Shown: piece after piece, positions 26,646 through 37,458 of the stretch
Numbering within the stretch: position 1 is the stretch's first letter
How the letters are laid out: each line of letters opens with the position of its first letter
Assembly: GCA_013180625.2 (NCBI GenBank)
Contig: SNVD02013723.1
Span: 186,001 to 250,000, forward strand
Source: Boswellia sacra
Taxonomy: Eukaryota; Streptophyta; Magnoliopsida; Sapindales; Burseraceae
DNA length: 64,000 bases
Direction: 5' to 3'
Program-made: the position numbers and the translations under genes
The notes under the pieces: model-generated
The model's database searches: none
Seen by the model: the letters and a program-made list of their open reading frames with translations, nothing else
What the model was told of the DNA's origin: nothing

Positions 26646-27992
26646 CAATCCCAGCCAGCTTATTGCTAGTCCTTAGCAATTCAAGTGTAAATGAAATATG
26701 AAGAACTACTTTAGCATTTCAAACAAAAAGTCAGTTTAAGATCAGGGTTGCTATAAAGGATATTTCAATCATAACTTCCAAAATTGAGCATGTGTGAATC
26801 AAGCCAAAACCTTCCTACCATGAACTACAACACATATAGCCTTGGAAATTACTCCATGTAAAAGCCTCAACTCCATATCCTTACAAGTGAATAACTGTTT
26901 AAAAACGCTAGGATTTTTCTCATGGAGTTGAAAAATAGATAAGCACTCAAGAAAAGGTCACATTTAAGGACAGACAAGCAAACTAACATTGATCCAAAAA
27001 TAGGAAAATCATTTGTTTAGAATCAAACCATTCTTGTTACATGCCATCTTTAGGACTTCATTCAGTTTGAGTAAACAAAAATAAATAGAGCTTGGTAAGA
27101 AAGACTGCTTCAGAAAACTTTTGTCTTCTAAAATTGAATGAAGACATTATTGAACTGAATTGACTCTTTTTTTCTCTCTCTTTTTTTTTTGGTCTTTGTG
27201 ATTTTTTTTATAAGAATTGAAATTTCACATTGAATCGTCATTTAGCTAAACAATCAAATAATCCCTCAATCTCAGTAATGACATTCTAAACAAAGATTAA
27301 CCAATTCAAAGTATCAATGAAAGTTCGTAAGCTGTTTTCTCAACCTCTTCACTCACTCACAAAAGATATGTGAGATTAGAAAAATGTAAACTTAAACATG
27401 GGAATTCTCTTGGCTATATACTTGAATCATCTTTCTTACCACAAGGCTTATCATTGTACATAAAAGAATTTTAGAAATCATTCTTTGATAACCTAAATAG
27501 AAAAGGTGACTCAAACTAGCAATTTTGAAATAATACCTAGATAGAAAAACAAACCCATTTACACAAGAATTACCGAGAACACATGCAATAGACAGCTGCG
27601 CATTAAATACAACTCAAAAATAAAAAATAAAAACAAATCAACTAGTTAGAATGCATTTCAAAAGGTCAAAAATTTACTCCCTATTCTTGCATTCTTGATC
27701 TAATAGATCCAAAATGTATCTCAAGAGATAAAGAACTCTTTAGTCCACCATTCTCAGACTAATAGATTTGTTGGTTGGCTTTGTTAACAATTTTTTTTGA
27801 AATGCAATGCAAAACATAACATATGCCGACTATCTATCCCCAACCAGATCAAAACATTATCCTCAATATTTAAATGTAGAAAGAGAAAGTATATGAGACA
27901 TCACTTGAAGCTTCAGTTATTCAAAAAAAACAAACCTGAAAGATACTTAACCAAAAATAAAATGTTATGAACAAAGCCAAAAGTAAGAAAAG
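26646..27992. other. Gypsy 3' non-coding region
   Basis: Lies between the LOG-like pseudogene and the 3' LTR. AT-rich with no recognisable coding sequence. A pyrimidine-rich stretch (plus strand) at about 27,168-27,212 would read as an A-rich and GA-rich tract on the coding strand, possibly a remnant of a poly(A) tail downstream of the LOG copy. Confidence 0.5.
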
Positions 27993-28637
27993 TTAAAAAC
28001 GAAACGTCATATCCAATTTACGCTTATTGCTCATTCCCACTAACCAGTCAATTTGAGATGTTAAAGGGTCAGGTTCATAAACAAAAGCTTGCAATTTATC
28101 AATTAGTTCATCAGTAGTTGAGGCAGAAACAAGGATCTGTTGTGCTGATTATGAGATAAATCTCCGTTCCATAGCTTGATTGACAAAACATAATAGACAA
28201 TCAAAGAAATTATTGACATTCAACAAACCTATGGGTTTCTAGTGGATATTGAGTTGGGCCCAAGAGACAACTTGAAAGATTTCTTTCAATGTTCTAAAAC
28301 CTCCTGGTAAAGCAATAAAGGTATTTGCATTTTAAATCATATAAGCTATGCATTCATGCATGGATGAGACCTGTAATTCCCCCCTAACTGTTCTCTTAGT
28401 GATGTTAACTAAAGCTTTAGGGATAATAACTAAAACTTGACTTCCTCCTATGTATGCAGTTGTTGACATACACCCCATTAACCCAAGTTTACCTCCCCCA
28501 TAAACTAAATGAAGTTTTTTCTCAGCTAGAACCCTACCAAGATTGTGAGCTGCTTCTACAAATGCTATACTTTTACCAGGCTAAGATCCACAAAATACAC
28601 ATATATTTCAGAATCGACGAGTTGAGGTTCCCTCCAT
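27993..28637 (-). pseudogene. LOG-like: Intronless LOG-like cytokinin-activating enzyme pseudogene inside the gypsy element
   Basis: A single minus-strand frame of 215 codons starts at 28637 (MEGTSTRRF) and ends at a TAA (27995-27993) after NKRKLDMTFRF. It keeps the whole LOG protein layout: ICVFCGS near the N terminus, [25 protein letters not shown] at residues 111-119 (the family motif is PGGxGTxxE, so one Gly is now Arg), and ELIDKLQAF near the C terminus. LOG proteins release active cytokinin bases from nucleoside monophosphates. In-frame stops fall at codons 10, 19, 102, 133 and 163, but no frameshift is needed over 645 bp. Plant LOG genes normally contain several introns and this copy has none, so it derives from a spliced transcript. 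It lies between the integrase gene and the 3' LTR, on the same strand as the element's genes. Confidence 0.85.
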
Positions 28638-29284
28638 TTTGATACAACTTACTAACTATGTATATGCAAATAAAGAACTTGAGATGTATTTATAGAATGC
28701 AAAAAGGTATTACAATAATGACATCTATATAGGTAGCTCAACTGTTTGTCTAAAAAATGTTGAAAATAAAAATAAATAAAAGAAAATAAAAATAGGAATT
28801 CAAAAATAGCGGCTAGCATGCATATGTACAGGTAATTGTGACTTTGGCTCACATCTTTCTCTAGTTTTACGTCCAGTAATAGCTGAAACATCTTCTATAA
28901 GTTAAAGATATGCTTCCCATCCAATTTTATTATAAATTGGCAAACATGGCTGTTTTGAGTCAGATTCCCAAGACTATAGCCTTCCTGCTCTTCTCGAAAT
29001 TATTCCATAATTTTAAAATCTCTCGGTGAACAATTTCACAAGAATGTGTCTCAAGCGTCAACAAGATATTATCTAGAGACTCCTTACTCAGTCCATCCTG
29101 AATGAACTGAATCTTATCTTCCTGATTTACAGACACAAATCCTAAAGAGCAACATCGCTTGTTAAAGGTCCATCGTGCACTTTGTGACAGACTTGCAATC
29201 TATTGCTCTTTGCTTTTTTGCATAAGAGCTTTTACCCAAACCAAGCATAAAGGAAACAAAGGCTTTTGCACATTCACCAGATAA

Positions 29285-29440
29285 TCAGAGCTTGGCTTCA
29301 ATTAGCCATCGTAGATCAATAGGTAAACCCATGAGCATTAGCAATTTTAGCCTCCCAAACCGTGCTTTGTAAATTTTGAGCAATGCATTTGGAGGAAGAA
29401 AAGGAAAATGTTTACGAAGGTTTGAAAGAATCGTATCCAT
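29285..29440 (-). pseudogene. Unidentified captured coding fragment
   Basis: A clear minus-strand frame starts at 29440 (MDTILSNLRKHFPFLPPNAL) and reaches a TGA at 29285-29287. Protein-like sequence continues beyond it for several hundred bases with further stops (for example KAFVSFMLGLGKSSYAKKQ). Its composition is unlike the gypsy genes and it does not match gag, pol or envelope. It sits just upstream of the LOG-like copy on the same strand. It may be another host-derived fragment carried by the element. I do not recognise the family. Confidence 0.4.
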
Positions 29441-29569
29441 TTTGAAAGGGAAAAGATGAATGTACGATTTTTGTTTGGGTTACAATTTTTAGGGAATTGG
29501 AAAACCGATTTTAATAGTCACGGAGTACCGTATCTACTACTTGGTCGAAAAATAAAATAAAAACACGCA

Positions 29570-29725
29570 AAAAAATAAAAGCAAAAACAGAAAATAAAGT
29601 AAAAAATATGGTACAAACAGACAATAAAAGCAAAGATAAAGTCAAGATATGGTGCAAACAAATAATAAAAGCAAGATAACAAGATAATAAAGCAAAAACA
29701 AAGTCTGGATATGGTACAAATAGGT
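29570..29725. repeat. Degenerate short tandem repeat in the gypsy element
   Basis: The phrase ATATGGTACAAA or ATATGGTGCAAA recurs at about 29,608, 29,648 and 29,710, each with an A-rich stretch containing AATAAAAGCAA or AATAAAGCAA nearby. The long hydrophobic minus-strand frame across it is a product of this composition and not a gene. Confidence 0.55.
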
Positions 29726-29749
29726 CAGACAAATAAAACTTGATTAATT

Positions 29750-30965
29750 ATGATAGACAAGAAGCACAAGAGATATCTCCTCAAGATACATAAATTGGTT
29801 TTCCCTTGCCACATAATTTTTTAACTGCTGCCCATTAACTTTGAAAATTCTCCCATTAATGAGGTCCTCAATCTCAATCGCTCTATTGGGAAAAACATTT
29901 TTACCACAAATGGCCCAATCCATCGAGATCTCAACTTTCCAAGGTGTAAATGCAATCGAGAATCATAAAAGATAAACCCCTTGATTTAGCTCAAAGTTTT
30001 TCCTCAAGATTTGTTTGTCATGAGCCGTTTTCATCCTAGCTTTGTAGATCTTAGAGTTTTCATAGGCATCATTCCGTAATTCTTCTATTTCTGATAATTG
30101 TAACTTTCTTTGAAGACTTGCAGCACTCAAATAAAAGTTAAGGGCTTTAACAGTCCAATAAGCTTTATGTTCTAGCTTAACAGGTAAATGACAAGCATTC
30201 CCATAGACAAGGCGATATGGAGACATTACTAAGATAGTTTTGTAAGCAGTGTGGTATGCCCTTAATGCATCGGAAGGGTGTAAAGACTAGTCTTTGCGAT
30301 TCGGGTTAACAGTCTTTTCTAAAATCTGCTTGAACTTCCTATTTGCGAGCTTAGTTTGCCCATTTGTTTGTGGTTGATATGTGGTGAAAATCTTATAAAG
30401 AACACCATACATGTGCATCAAAGCTTCAAAAGAGCAGTTATAGAAATGTGTCCCTTGGTCACTGATGATGACACGTGGCGTACCATACCTAGACAACACA
30501 TTTTCTTTCAAGAACTTTACCATAGTTGTGTTATCATTAGTACGACAACCACAGTCTCCACCCATTTGGACACATAATCAATAGCTAGAAGAATGTAAAG
30601 ATAACTAAAAGATACAGGAAAATGTCTTATAAAGTCAATACCCCAACAGTCAAATATCTCAATAACAAGAATAGGGTTAAAAATCATATGATGGCAAGAT
30701 AAAGCACCCAACTTTTGACATCTTTCACGCGAACGATAAAAATTGTTAGCATCTTTGAACAAAGTGGCCAGTAGAGTCCACACTGTAAAATTTTTGCGAT
30801 AGTCTTTTTTATTGAGAAATGACCACCACAAGCAGCGCTATAGCAAAAGTTTGAGACACTAGCAATTTCATTGCCAGGAATGCAACGTCTCATAATTTGG
30901 TCAGGGTAATATTTGAAAAGATAAGGATCATCCCAATAAAAATTACGCACCTCAACCACGAACTT
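29750..30965 (-). pseudogene. Gypsy integrase, decayed
   Basis: Minus-strand reading in several frames. The zinc-binding N-terminal region is near 30,800-30,960 (VRNFYWDDPYLFKYYPDQ, then CGGHFSIKKT). The catalytic core has WGIDFIRHFP with the first acidic residue and a segment with SDQGTHFYN with the second, followed by YQPQTNGQ and a later glutamate region. MSPYRLVYGNACHLPVKLEH is typical of the gypsy integrase C-terminal half. The final segment (29.75-29.96 kb, with RWIGPFVV) is the C-terminal domain. Several frame changes and stops separate the pieces. The enzyme would have inserted the element's cDNA into DNA. Confidence 0.85.
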
Positions 30966-30999
30966 ACGCTTATCTTGTTCACTTCAGTTAGATGAAACT

Positions 31000-31812
31000 T
31001 CTTGGCAAACCAAGTAATTTACAATATGTGCATACCAAGGTACTTGCCTTACATTAAAAAGATGTTCATCAGCGAAATCATCTTGAATGAGTTGGACATT
31101 AGTGGAATCATAGAACTCAAGACGAGATAAATGATCTGCTACAACTTTTTTTGACACCCTTCTTGTCTTTAATGGTTAGATCAAATTCCGTTTTAGGTGT
31201 AGGTAAGTTAGAGATCAACTCGATTTTAGCCTTGTCACTCCATTCCTCTTTCTAAAACAATGTGTCCTAAAATAATCCTAAAAGACACAATAAAATGACC
31301 TTTTTTCCAATTAAGCACCGGTCCTTTTTCTTCACACCTACTCAAAATAGATTTTAAGTTAAGTAGGCATGAATCAAAAGAGTTATCAAAAATAGTCAAA
31401 TCATCCATAAAAACCTCCATGCATTTTTCAACCATGTTTGAGAAAAAACTAAGCATATAACGTTGAAAAGTAGTTGGTGCATTACATAATCCAAATGGCA
31501 TCCTACGAAAAGCATAAGTACCAAACAGCATGTGAAAGTAGTCTTATCCTGATCCTCTATAGCTATCTCTATCTGGTAATATCCTGAGTACACATTGAGA
31601 AAGCAATAAAAAGGATGGCCAGCTACACGTTTCAAGATTTGATCAATAAAAGGCAATGGAAAGTTGTCTTCTCGAGTGGTTGTGTTTAATTTCCTATAAT
31701 CAATGCACATTTGCCATTCGGTTACTACCCTAGTTGGAACAGACAATTCTCTGTCATTTTGAACCACAATTACTCCAGATTTCTTAGACACTACCTTGTT
31801 AGACTTACCCAT
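31000..31812 (-). pseudogene. Gypsy reverse transcriptase, decayed, RNase H deleted
   Basis: The reverse transcriptase fingers and palm are readable: WQMCIDYRKLNTTTREDNFP, then PFGLCNAPTTFQRYM and the catalytic FMDDL (the YVDD-type box) at about 31,398-31,410. A frameshift lies near 31,530-31,560. After ISNLPTPKT the reading passes directly into FDLTIKDKKGV near 31,190 and then VADHLSRLE. In related elements these two points are separated by the connection domain and the whole RNase H domain. The junction is clean, so this looks like an internal deletion rather than decay. A run of seven A near 31,150 adds a frameshift. Confidence 0.85.
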
Positions 31813-32372
31813 TGACTATCAGATATTGGATGGATTATATTTGCATCTAATAGTTTTAAGACTTCTTTCTTTACCACTTCTTTCATTGTTGGGTTAAGTC
31901 TTCTTTGGGGGTCTCTACGAGGTTAGGTACCTTCCTCTAGATGGATTTTATGAGAACATATTAATAGAAAAATACCTTTAATATCAGCTATAGTTCAATC
32001 TAGGGTAGACTTTTGTTCTTTTAACAAGTTTATCAATTTTTCATCTTGTTCAACACTAAGTTCTGAAGAAATAATAACAGGAAAGGTGTTACCTGCTCCC
32101 AAGAATACGTGCTTCAAACCTTTGGGCAATAGGGAAAGTTTAACTTTTGGTGCCTCTAAGTTAGAGGGTTTTGGCTTCTCTCCTCCACGAGGCAATTCTT
32201 CAAAGCGTGGTTGCCAAAATCAAGTCCTTTCATCCTGTGAGTCAAAAACATCAAACACATTATTCGTATCATCATGATAAAGTAAATCTTTAAAATCAGA
32301 ATCAAGAAGATATTCTAAAGAGTTAGAATCCTGTTTTCTATAAGCCTCCTCTAAGATAAGTGTGCCTATAAT

Positions 32373-32759
32373 TTATGAATGGTAGTAGTCGTCCTCCTCT
32401 TGTGGTTGCTTTCCAATATGGAAAATATTCACATCAAGAGTCATATTCCCAAATGATAATTTAATAAGACCGTTCCTGCAATTAATAAAAGCGTTAGCAG
32501 TGTTAAGAAAAGGTCTCCCTAAAATAAGAGGGATTTCAGACTCCATATTAACCGCAGACTGAGTATCCAAAACAAGAAAATCAATAAGGTAATAAAATTT
32601 CTCAATCTGTAATATAACATCTTCCACTATTCCCTGTGGTTTCTTGACTAATCGGTCGGTCAATTGTAGAACTATAGATATGGGTTTGATCTCTCCGATT
32701 CCTAATTGTAAGTAAATAGAATAGGGCATGAGATTGACAATTGCTCCTAAGTCTAACAA
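32373..32759 (-). pseudogene. Gypsy aspartic protease region
   Basis: Minus-strand segment with LDLGAIVNLMPYSIY at the N terminus (active-site Asp in the family's D-[ST/L]-G-A context), VLDTQ in the middle and IPLILGRPFLNTANAFI near the end, the usual pattern of plant gypsy proteases. It processes the Gag-Pol polyprotein. It is open for 128 codons, while the flanking gag and reverse transcriptase are broken. A short acidic linker towards the reverse transcriptase follows. Confidence 0.85.
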
Positions 32760-32999
32760 TGCTCGACTGAATTCATGTGTCCGGATCTGGCAGAAAATTG
32801 TAGGACACCCTGGATCTTTGTACTTGGGTGGCGCTTTTTGTTCAATTACTATACTTACCTATTCCATCAAGAATGCAGTTTTCTTAACATGGTGCTTTCT
32901 TTCGATGGTGCATAGATCCTTGATAACTTTGGCGTAAGCCGGAACCCATTTAATTACATGCAAGAAGGGAAGATTAATCTTAATTTGTTTCAAGTGTTC

Positions 33000-34600
33000 T
33001 AGAAACTCACCTTGAATTTTCGAGTTTTTCCCTTTAGATCTAAGAGCTTGGGGAAAAGGCACCTGGATAAAAAATTTCTTTTCAAGTTCTTTCTAAAAAA
33101 TGTGCTCCTTTTGTAGGGGAATATCTTTATTTTCCATGGTTGTGTTGATTAGCAATATAGGCTCATTTGAAATCTTACCACTCCGAGTAGTGATGGCATT
33201 TACCTCTTCGAGATTTTGTGTGTCAGAAGTGGAGGCTTGTGCCTTATGTTGCCCCTTTGGATTAGACTAAGTTTGAGATGAAAACTTACCTTGCTCTTGT
33301 ATGGTCAAAGCACTGGTTAGCTTAGTGGTTTGACTTTTGATCTCCTTGTTCTCTTCTACCACTTATGCAAAAACTGCTTCAAATTTTTTATTAGTCTTAT
33401 TTTGGGCCTCTATAAATGCTTGTAAGGTGTCATCTAAGGAATTCCTAACTTGTGGTGCATTGTATTCAGGTGCCTGATAAGACTTGGGTAGTTGTTGTTC
33501 ATGTTTCCATTGGTTGTTGTTTTAGGGGTTAGATTTCCAACTAAAGTTTGGGTGGTTTCTCCAGCCAAGGTTATAGGTTTCAGAATAGGGTGAATCTGAC
33601 TTTTTATACATCCCTAAAGCATTACATTGTTTCTCATACACCCCTCTTATCTCACTATAAGTTGGGTAATCCTGAGCTAAGTCTTCCACCCCTCTACAAA
33701 CAAAGCATGTATCTTGTGATTCAACCTTAGCAACCGTGTGGGTGACCTTCCTATGTTTGGTCTTCAAGGCTTCCAATTCCCTAGTGAAGACTTTTAATTG
33801 GGCTTTAAGGTTGTCCTATTCCATAAGATGGTAAATTCCACTAGGTCGTGACCTATTTGTACTATCTGTAGTGCTAGGTCCAGTCCATGTGTGGGCTTTT
33901 TTAGCTAAGTCTTTGAGGAATTCTATGGCTTCCTCAGGGTCTTTTTGAAGGAACTCCCCATTACACATTATCTCAACAAATTAGCGCTCCTTAATTGTGA
34001 GTCCCTCATAGAAGTAACTAACCAAGCGTTAATTTTTATATACATTAGTACAAGATTTTACTATCCTTTTAGGAGAAAGAGGAAATTTGTCTTTTTAGGT
34101 TGTTAGTTTATGTTGTGGGAAATATTTGTTGAAAAACACTTGGGTCATTTCTACCCAAGTTCCTATGAATCTCGGCCTTAAAGATTATAGCCAACTCTTT
34201 GCTTTGTCTTTTAGAGAGAAAGGAAAAAAATTTTAACCTAACAGAATCTATGACATTAGCCTGTTTATCAAAGGTGCCCACTACTTCTTCAAATTTTCTA
34301 ACATGCACATAAGGGTTTTCACTATCTAAACCATGGAAAGTGGGTAAAATATGTATCATCCCAATATGAAAGTCCAACTTTTTTATGTTAGGTGGAAATA
34401 TGATACATAAGGGTGTGAATGTGCAGGTAGGATTGTAAGTAATCTTTTAGATTTTAATAGGGTTATCCTCATGTTGGCTCATTGTATCAGAATTAGAAGA
34501 TGAAGATGAGCTAAGAATTGGGTTTTCTTTGGTTGCAAAATCTAGTTGTGGTTCTAATTCTGATTTCTTCATAAATCTCCTTCGTTTGTCTCTAGATTAC
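33000..34600 (-). pseudogene. Gypsy gag, decayed
   Basis: Minus-strand reading from about 34,600. MIHILPTFHGLDSENPYVHV starts a typical plant gypsy capsid region, followed by VRLKFFSFLSKRQSKELA near 34,200. The zinc knuckle near 33,690 (CFVCRGVEDLAQDYP) has lost its His and last Cys relative to the CCHC pattern. A basic and glutamine-rich linker leads to the protease. Several stops and frame changes are present. The limits are approximate. Confidence 0.75.
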
Positions 34601-35040
34601 TTCATACATCCCCACAATTTGTCTCTTTTTCTTTTTACACAAGAAAATTCTCAAATAAAGTAAACAAGCAATAAGATGAAAAAGTTAGAGAAAAGAAGAG
34701 AAAAAAAATAAAACAAACTAGGTGGCGAAGCCAACCTTTGACAAGTATATGCAGAATTAAAAAAAAGGAAGGGGGGAGGGAGGGAAGGGGGAGAAAAATT
34801 TTCTCTCAATTAGGGTCGCCGGATTTACTGTTCACTCCGGCCAATTTGCAAATCAGCCTTTCAAATCTACATATGTTGTAGATCGGGATATCCTGACACA
34901 AATTTTCTTTTGGGTCGCCCTCAGTTTTCGGCAGAAAAACGGTTAAAATTGCAAAAAAAGGTTTCGGATTTTACTATTTATCGTCGACGGTGGGCGAGTG
35001 GGACGCCACCTTTGCCATCATCGTGTTGGTCTTGACTCGA

Positions 35041-35290
35041 TCTACAAGTTTTCCTTCATCAGCACCACCAGATTCGCGCCGCAACACCTCCGTTCTAGGC
35101 CACAAAGTTTCGGATTTTTCACTATTCACGCCGCCCGCCGCTGTCACCGACGAGTGGCATCTCACCTCCATCAAATTCTTGTAGATCAGGCGACGTTCTA
35201 CAAGTTTCCCTTCATCAGCACCACCAGATTCGCACCACAACACCTCCGTTCAAGGCCTCAAAGTTTCGGATTTACTATTCACCGCCATCT
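35041..35290 (+). repeat. Direct repeat in the LINE 5' region
   Basis: A segment of about 85 bp (TCTACAAG, then TTCATCAGCACCACCAGATT, then CAAAGTTTCGGATTT) occurs at about 35,041-35,130 and again at about 35,199-35,285, spaced about 158 bp apart. It probably reflects tandem promoter-like units in the LINE leader. Confidence 0.65.
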
Positions 35291-35673
35291 CTTACCGGAA
35301 AACGGCGAGTTGTATCTCACATTCACCACCACCTAGTAGATCGGGCAACACTGACCAACTTTTCCTTCTTGGCCGTCATCTGATTCCAACCAGAAACCCC
35401 TCAAATCGCCACTTCTTCAATTCGGATTTTACTGTTCACCGCGGTGGTTACTATTCATTACCGGAGACACTGTTCATCAGCCCCACCCAGATTGTTCTTC
35501 AGATTATTTCATGCAACTTTGCCTCTTGGTCGATTTTCTGATTCCTTGCGGATTATCGTTTTTAAAGAGGTAACGACGACTTTGGAAGTCAAGCCGCTTC
35601 AGTGCCTGGTTTGCTTTCGTTTTTCCATCTCTTTTTTATGAGTTTGCATTGTATTTGATTTGTATTTCACTTG

Positions 35674-36810
35674 ATGGATCCATCCAAGACAGCTACTGGC
35701 TCTTGAGCTGATAAAATCAAGATTACTGATTCGAGTACCCGATGCAAATTGAGTCCGGTTACTCCTAAGAAACCGAGTACAATCCTTGAGATTCTAGATG
35801 AGATTGTCGACGAGAATTTAGTCGGATGGCGTAGATGTCTTGTTGGCTTCTTTCTGGGATATGTGATGCCCTTCCATGCTGCACGTTCGATAGCGATGCG
35901 TGCATGAAAATCTAGTGGTCTTGAGGACGTCCGTTCCACGGATAAGGGATTTCTCATCTTCCGTTTTAGAACTGAGGATGAGGTACATGCAATCATTGCT
36001 CGAGGTCCTTGGATGTTTGGAGGTAAATTCATTTACCTGCAGCAATGGCATCTGCATCTGGATTTCAATCTTACAGCATTCTGGACACTACCAGTTTGGA
36101 TCCGTTTGTATGGCCTACCGTTTCCTTTGTGGACAGCCAAAGGCCTTAGCATTATCTCCAGTATGGTTGGAGAACCTCAATCTTGTGATAAGGCGACTTC
36201 TGATCTATCTAGATTAGAGTATGCGAGGGTTTGTGTTTTTATTGATGCAAGACGCCCTCGAGTTAAGAACTTTGAGTTCAGGTGCAAACTCTCTCCAGAG
36301 CCCATCAAAATTCAAGTTGAATATGAGTGGACTCCAAAATATTGCCCCAAATGTTGCCAGTTTGGTCATCGTTGTCCAGAACCGGTAAAGACTTCAAGTC
36401 CAGATAAGAATGAGGCTAGCACCTCTGATAGTACCCATTTGAGAAAAGAAAAGGATGTGACCAAGGTCACTGATTGCACCAAAATAGTTGCTATCCTAGA
36501 AGTTTCTGCAGTGCAAGTTGAGCCTCCGAAGGCTACTACACTTCCGAGTGTAGAGTCAGTTTCAGATTCTGATTCTCTATCTCCTTTTGCGACCGACGAG
36601 GGTAGACTTTTGGGCACTATCAAATGTTCTACAAATCGTGAGGCATCTATTTCCTCAGGGCGGATACCTACTGAGTCTTCTCCCACTCGTTTTGAGCCTT
36701 TGATTGGGCTCAGTGAGGATGATCAACCTGATAGGATTGACCATACCCATTCGGACACCCCAGCTACCCCGGTAAAGAAGGGTAAGAAGAAGAAAAACAA
36801 GAAGGGTTAA
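35674..36810 (+). pseudogene. LINE ORF1 protein with DUF4283 and zinc knuckle, interrupted by two stops
   Basis: One frame runs from the ATG at 35674 to a TAA at 36808-36810 (379 codons), broken only by TGA at 35704-35706 and TGA at 35905-35907. The second replaces what is usually Trp. The DUF4283 region covers about residues 48-190, with GPWMFGGKFIYLQQWH, PVWIRLYGLPFPLWTAKG and LEYARVCVFIDA. A CCHC-type knuckle follows (CPKCCQFGH), then a Ser/Thr-rich acidic linker and a strongly basic end (KKGKKKKNKKG). This is the nucleic-acid-binding ORF1 product of plant L1-type retrotransposons. Downstream of it there is no reverse transcriptase. It is nearly intact compared with the gypsy genes around it, which suggests later insertion. 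Confidence 0.85.
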
Positions 36811-37077
36811 AGCTCTTGTATTTTTATGTTTTAGACCGTTTGTGATCATTTCTCTTTTATGTTGTTAAGGTCGTTTGTGGCTTTTTTACTTTGTTTAGGC
36901 CGCTTGTGGCCTTCATTTTCTATCTTTTTATTGGATTGTATGTTTGGACTTTACGTCCTTTTGTAATTCTTGGGGTATGCCCCTCGGATTTTTGTACATT
37001 ATAACTTTTTTGGATTTATATTACTAAGTAACTTTTCCAAAAAAAATTAAAAAAAAGAAATAAAATAAAAAAAACAA

Positions 37078-37434
37078 GGTGACAAAGCCAACCTTTCAAA
37101 TATAAAACAAGAATATTAAAAGACTATAATTTAAAAAGTTGGAAGTTAAGAACATAAAAAAAAATAGGTGCGTAAAAATAAAAGTTAGATGCATAAAAAT
37201 AAATGTTAGGTGTGTAAAAATAAAAAGTTAGTACAAGAATAATTAAGACAACAAAATATAAAAAAATGAAAAAGAAGATAATAATAATTGGAATTAGGCA
37301 AGAGTAGGAAAAGTAAGGCAACGTTAGAAAAAGTTAAGAAATTATTTAAAGCAAAAAAAAAAAAAAGAAACTAAGAGATGAAATTTTACAAGAAAAAGAA
37401 ATGAAAAATATAAACCATCTTTCATCTATTTCGC
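37078..37434. other. Gypsy untranslated leader between LINE and 5' LTR
   Basis: A-rich DNA with short repeats of AAAATAAAAGTTAG and no coding sequence. It belongs to the minus-strand leader of the gypsy element. Confidence 0.55.
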
Positions 37435-37458
37435 CTCCCCAGCAATGACGCCAAATTT
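37435..37458 (-). promoter_or_regulatory. Primer-binding site region of the gypsy element
   Basis: Directly next to the 5' LTR the minus strand reads AAATTTGGCGTCATTGCTGG followed by GGAGG. In many plant gypsy elements the primer-binding site reads TGGCG-CGTTGCCGGGGA, complementary to the 3' end of a tRNA (aspartate type as I recall). This copy matches that pattern with changes. Confidence 0.6.

Larger units (their letters stand above)
34750..37065 (+). mobile_element. ORF1-only LINE inserted in the gypsy leader
   Basis: A plus-strand element lies in the untranslated leader of the minus-strand gypsy. It has a GC-rich 5' part with internal repeats, one ORF1-like gene, a short 3' region and an A-rich tail (37,040-37,075). 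Similar text flanks it: GCGAAGCCAACCTTTGACAA at about 34,727-34,746 and TGACAAAGCCAACCTTTCAA at about 37,080-37,099. This may be a long target duplication. The 3' end wording (CCCCTCGGATTTTTGTACAT) is common in plant L1-type elements. The second gene with endonuclease and reverse transcriptase is absent. Boundaries are approximate. Confidence 0.7.

Noticed and set aside
29511..29732. Hydrophobic minus-strand protein
   Set aside because: It is produced by A-rich degenerate tandem repeats and has no start context or homology.
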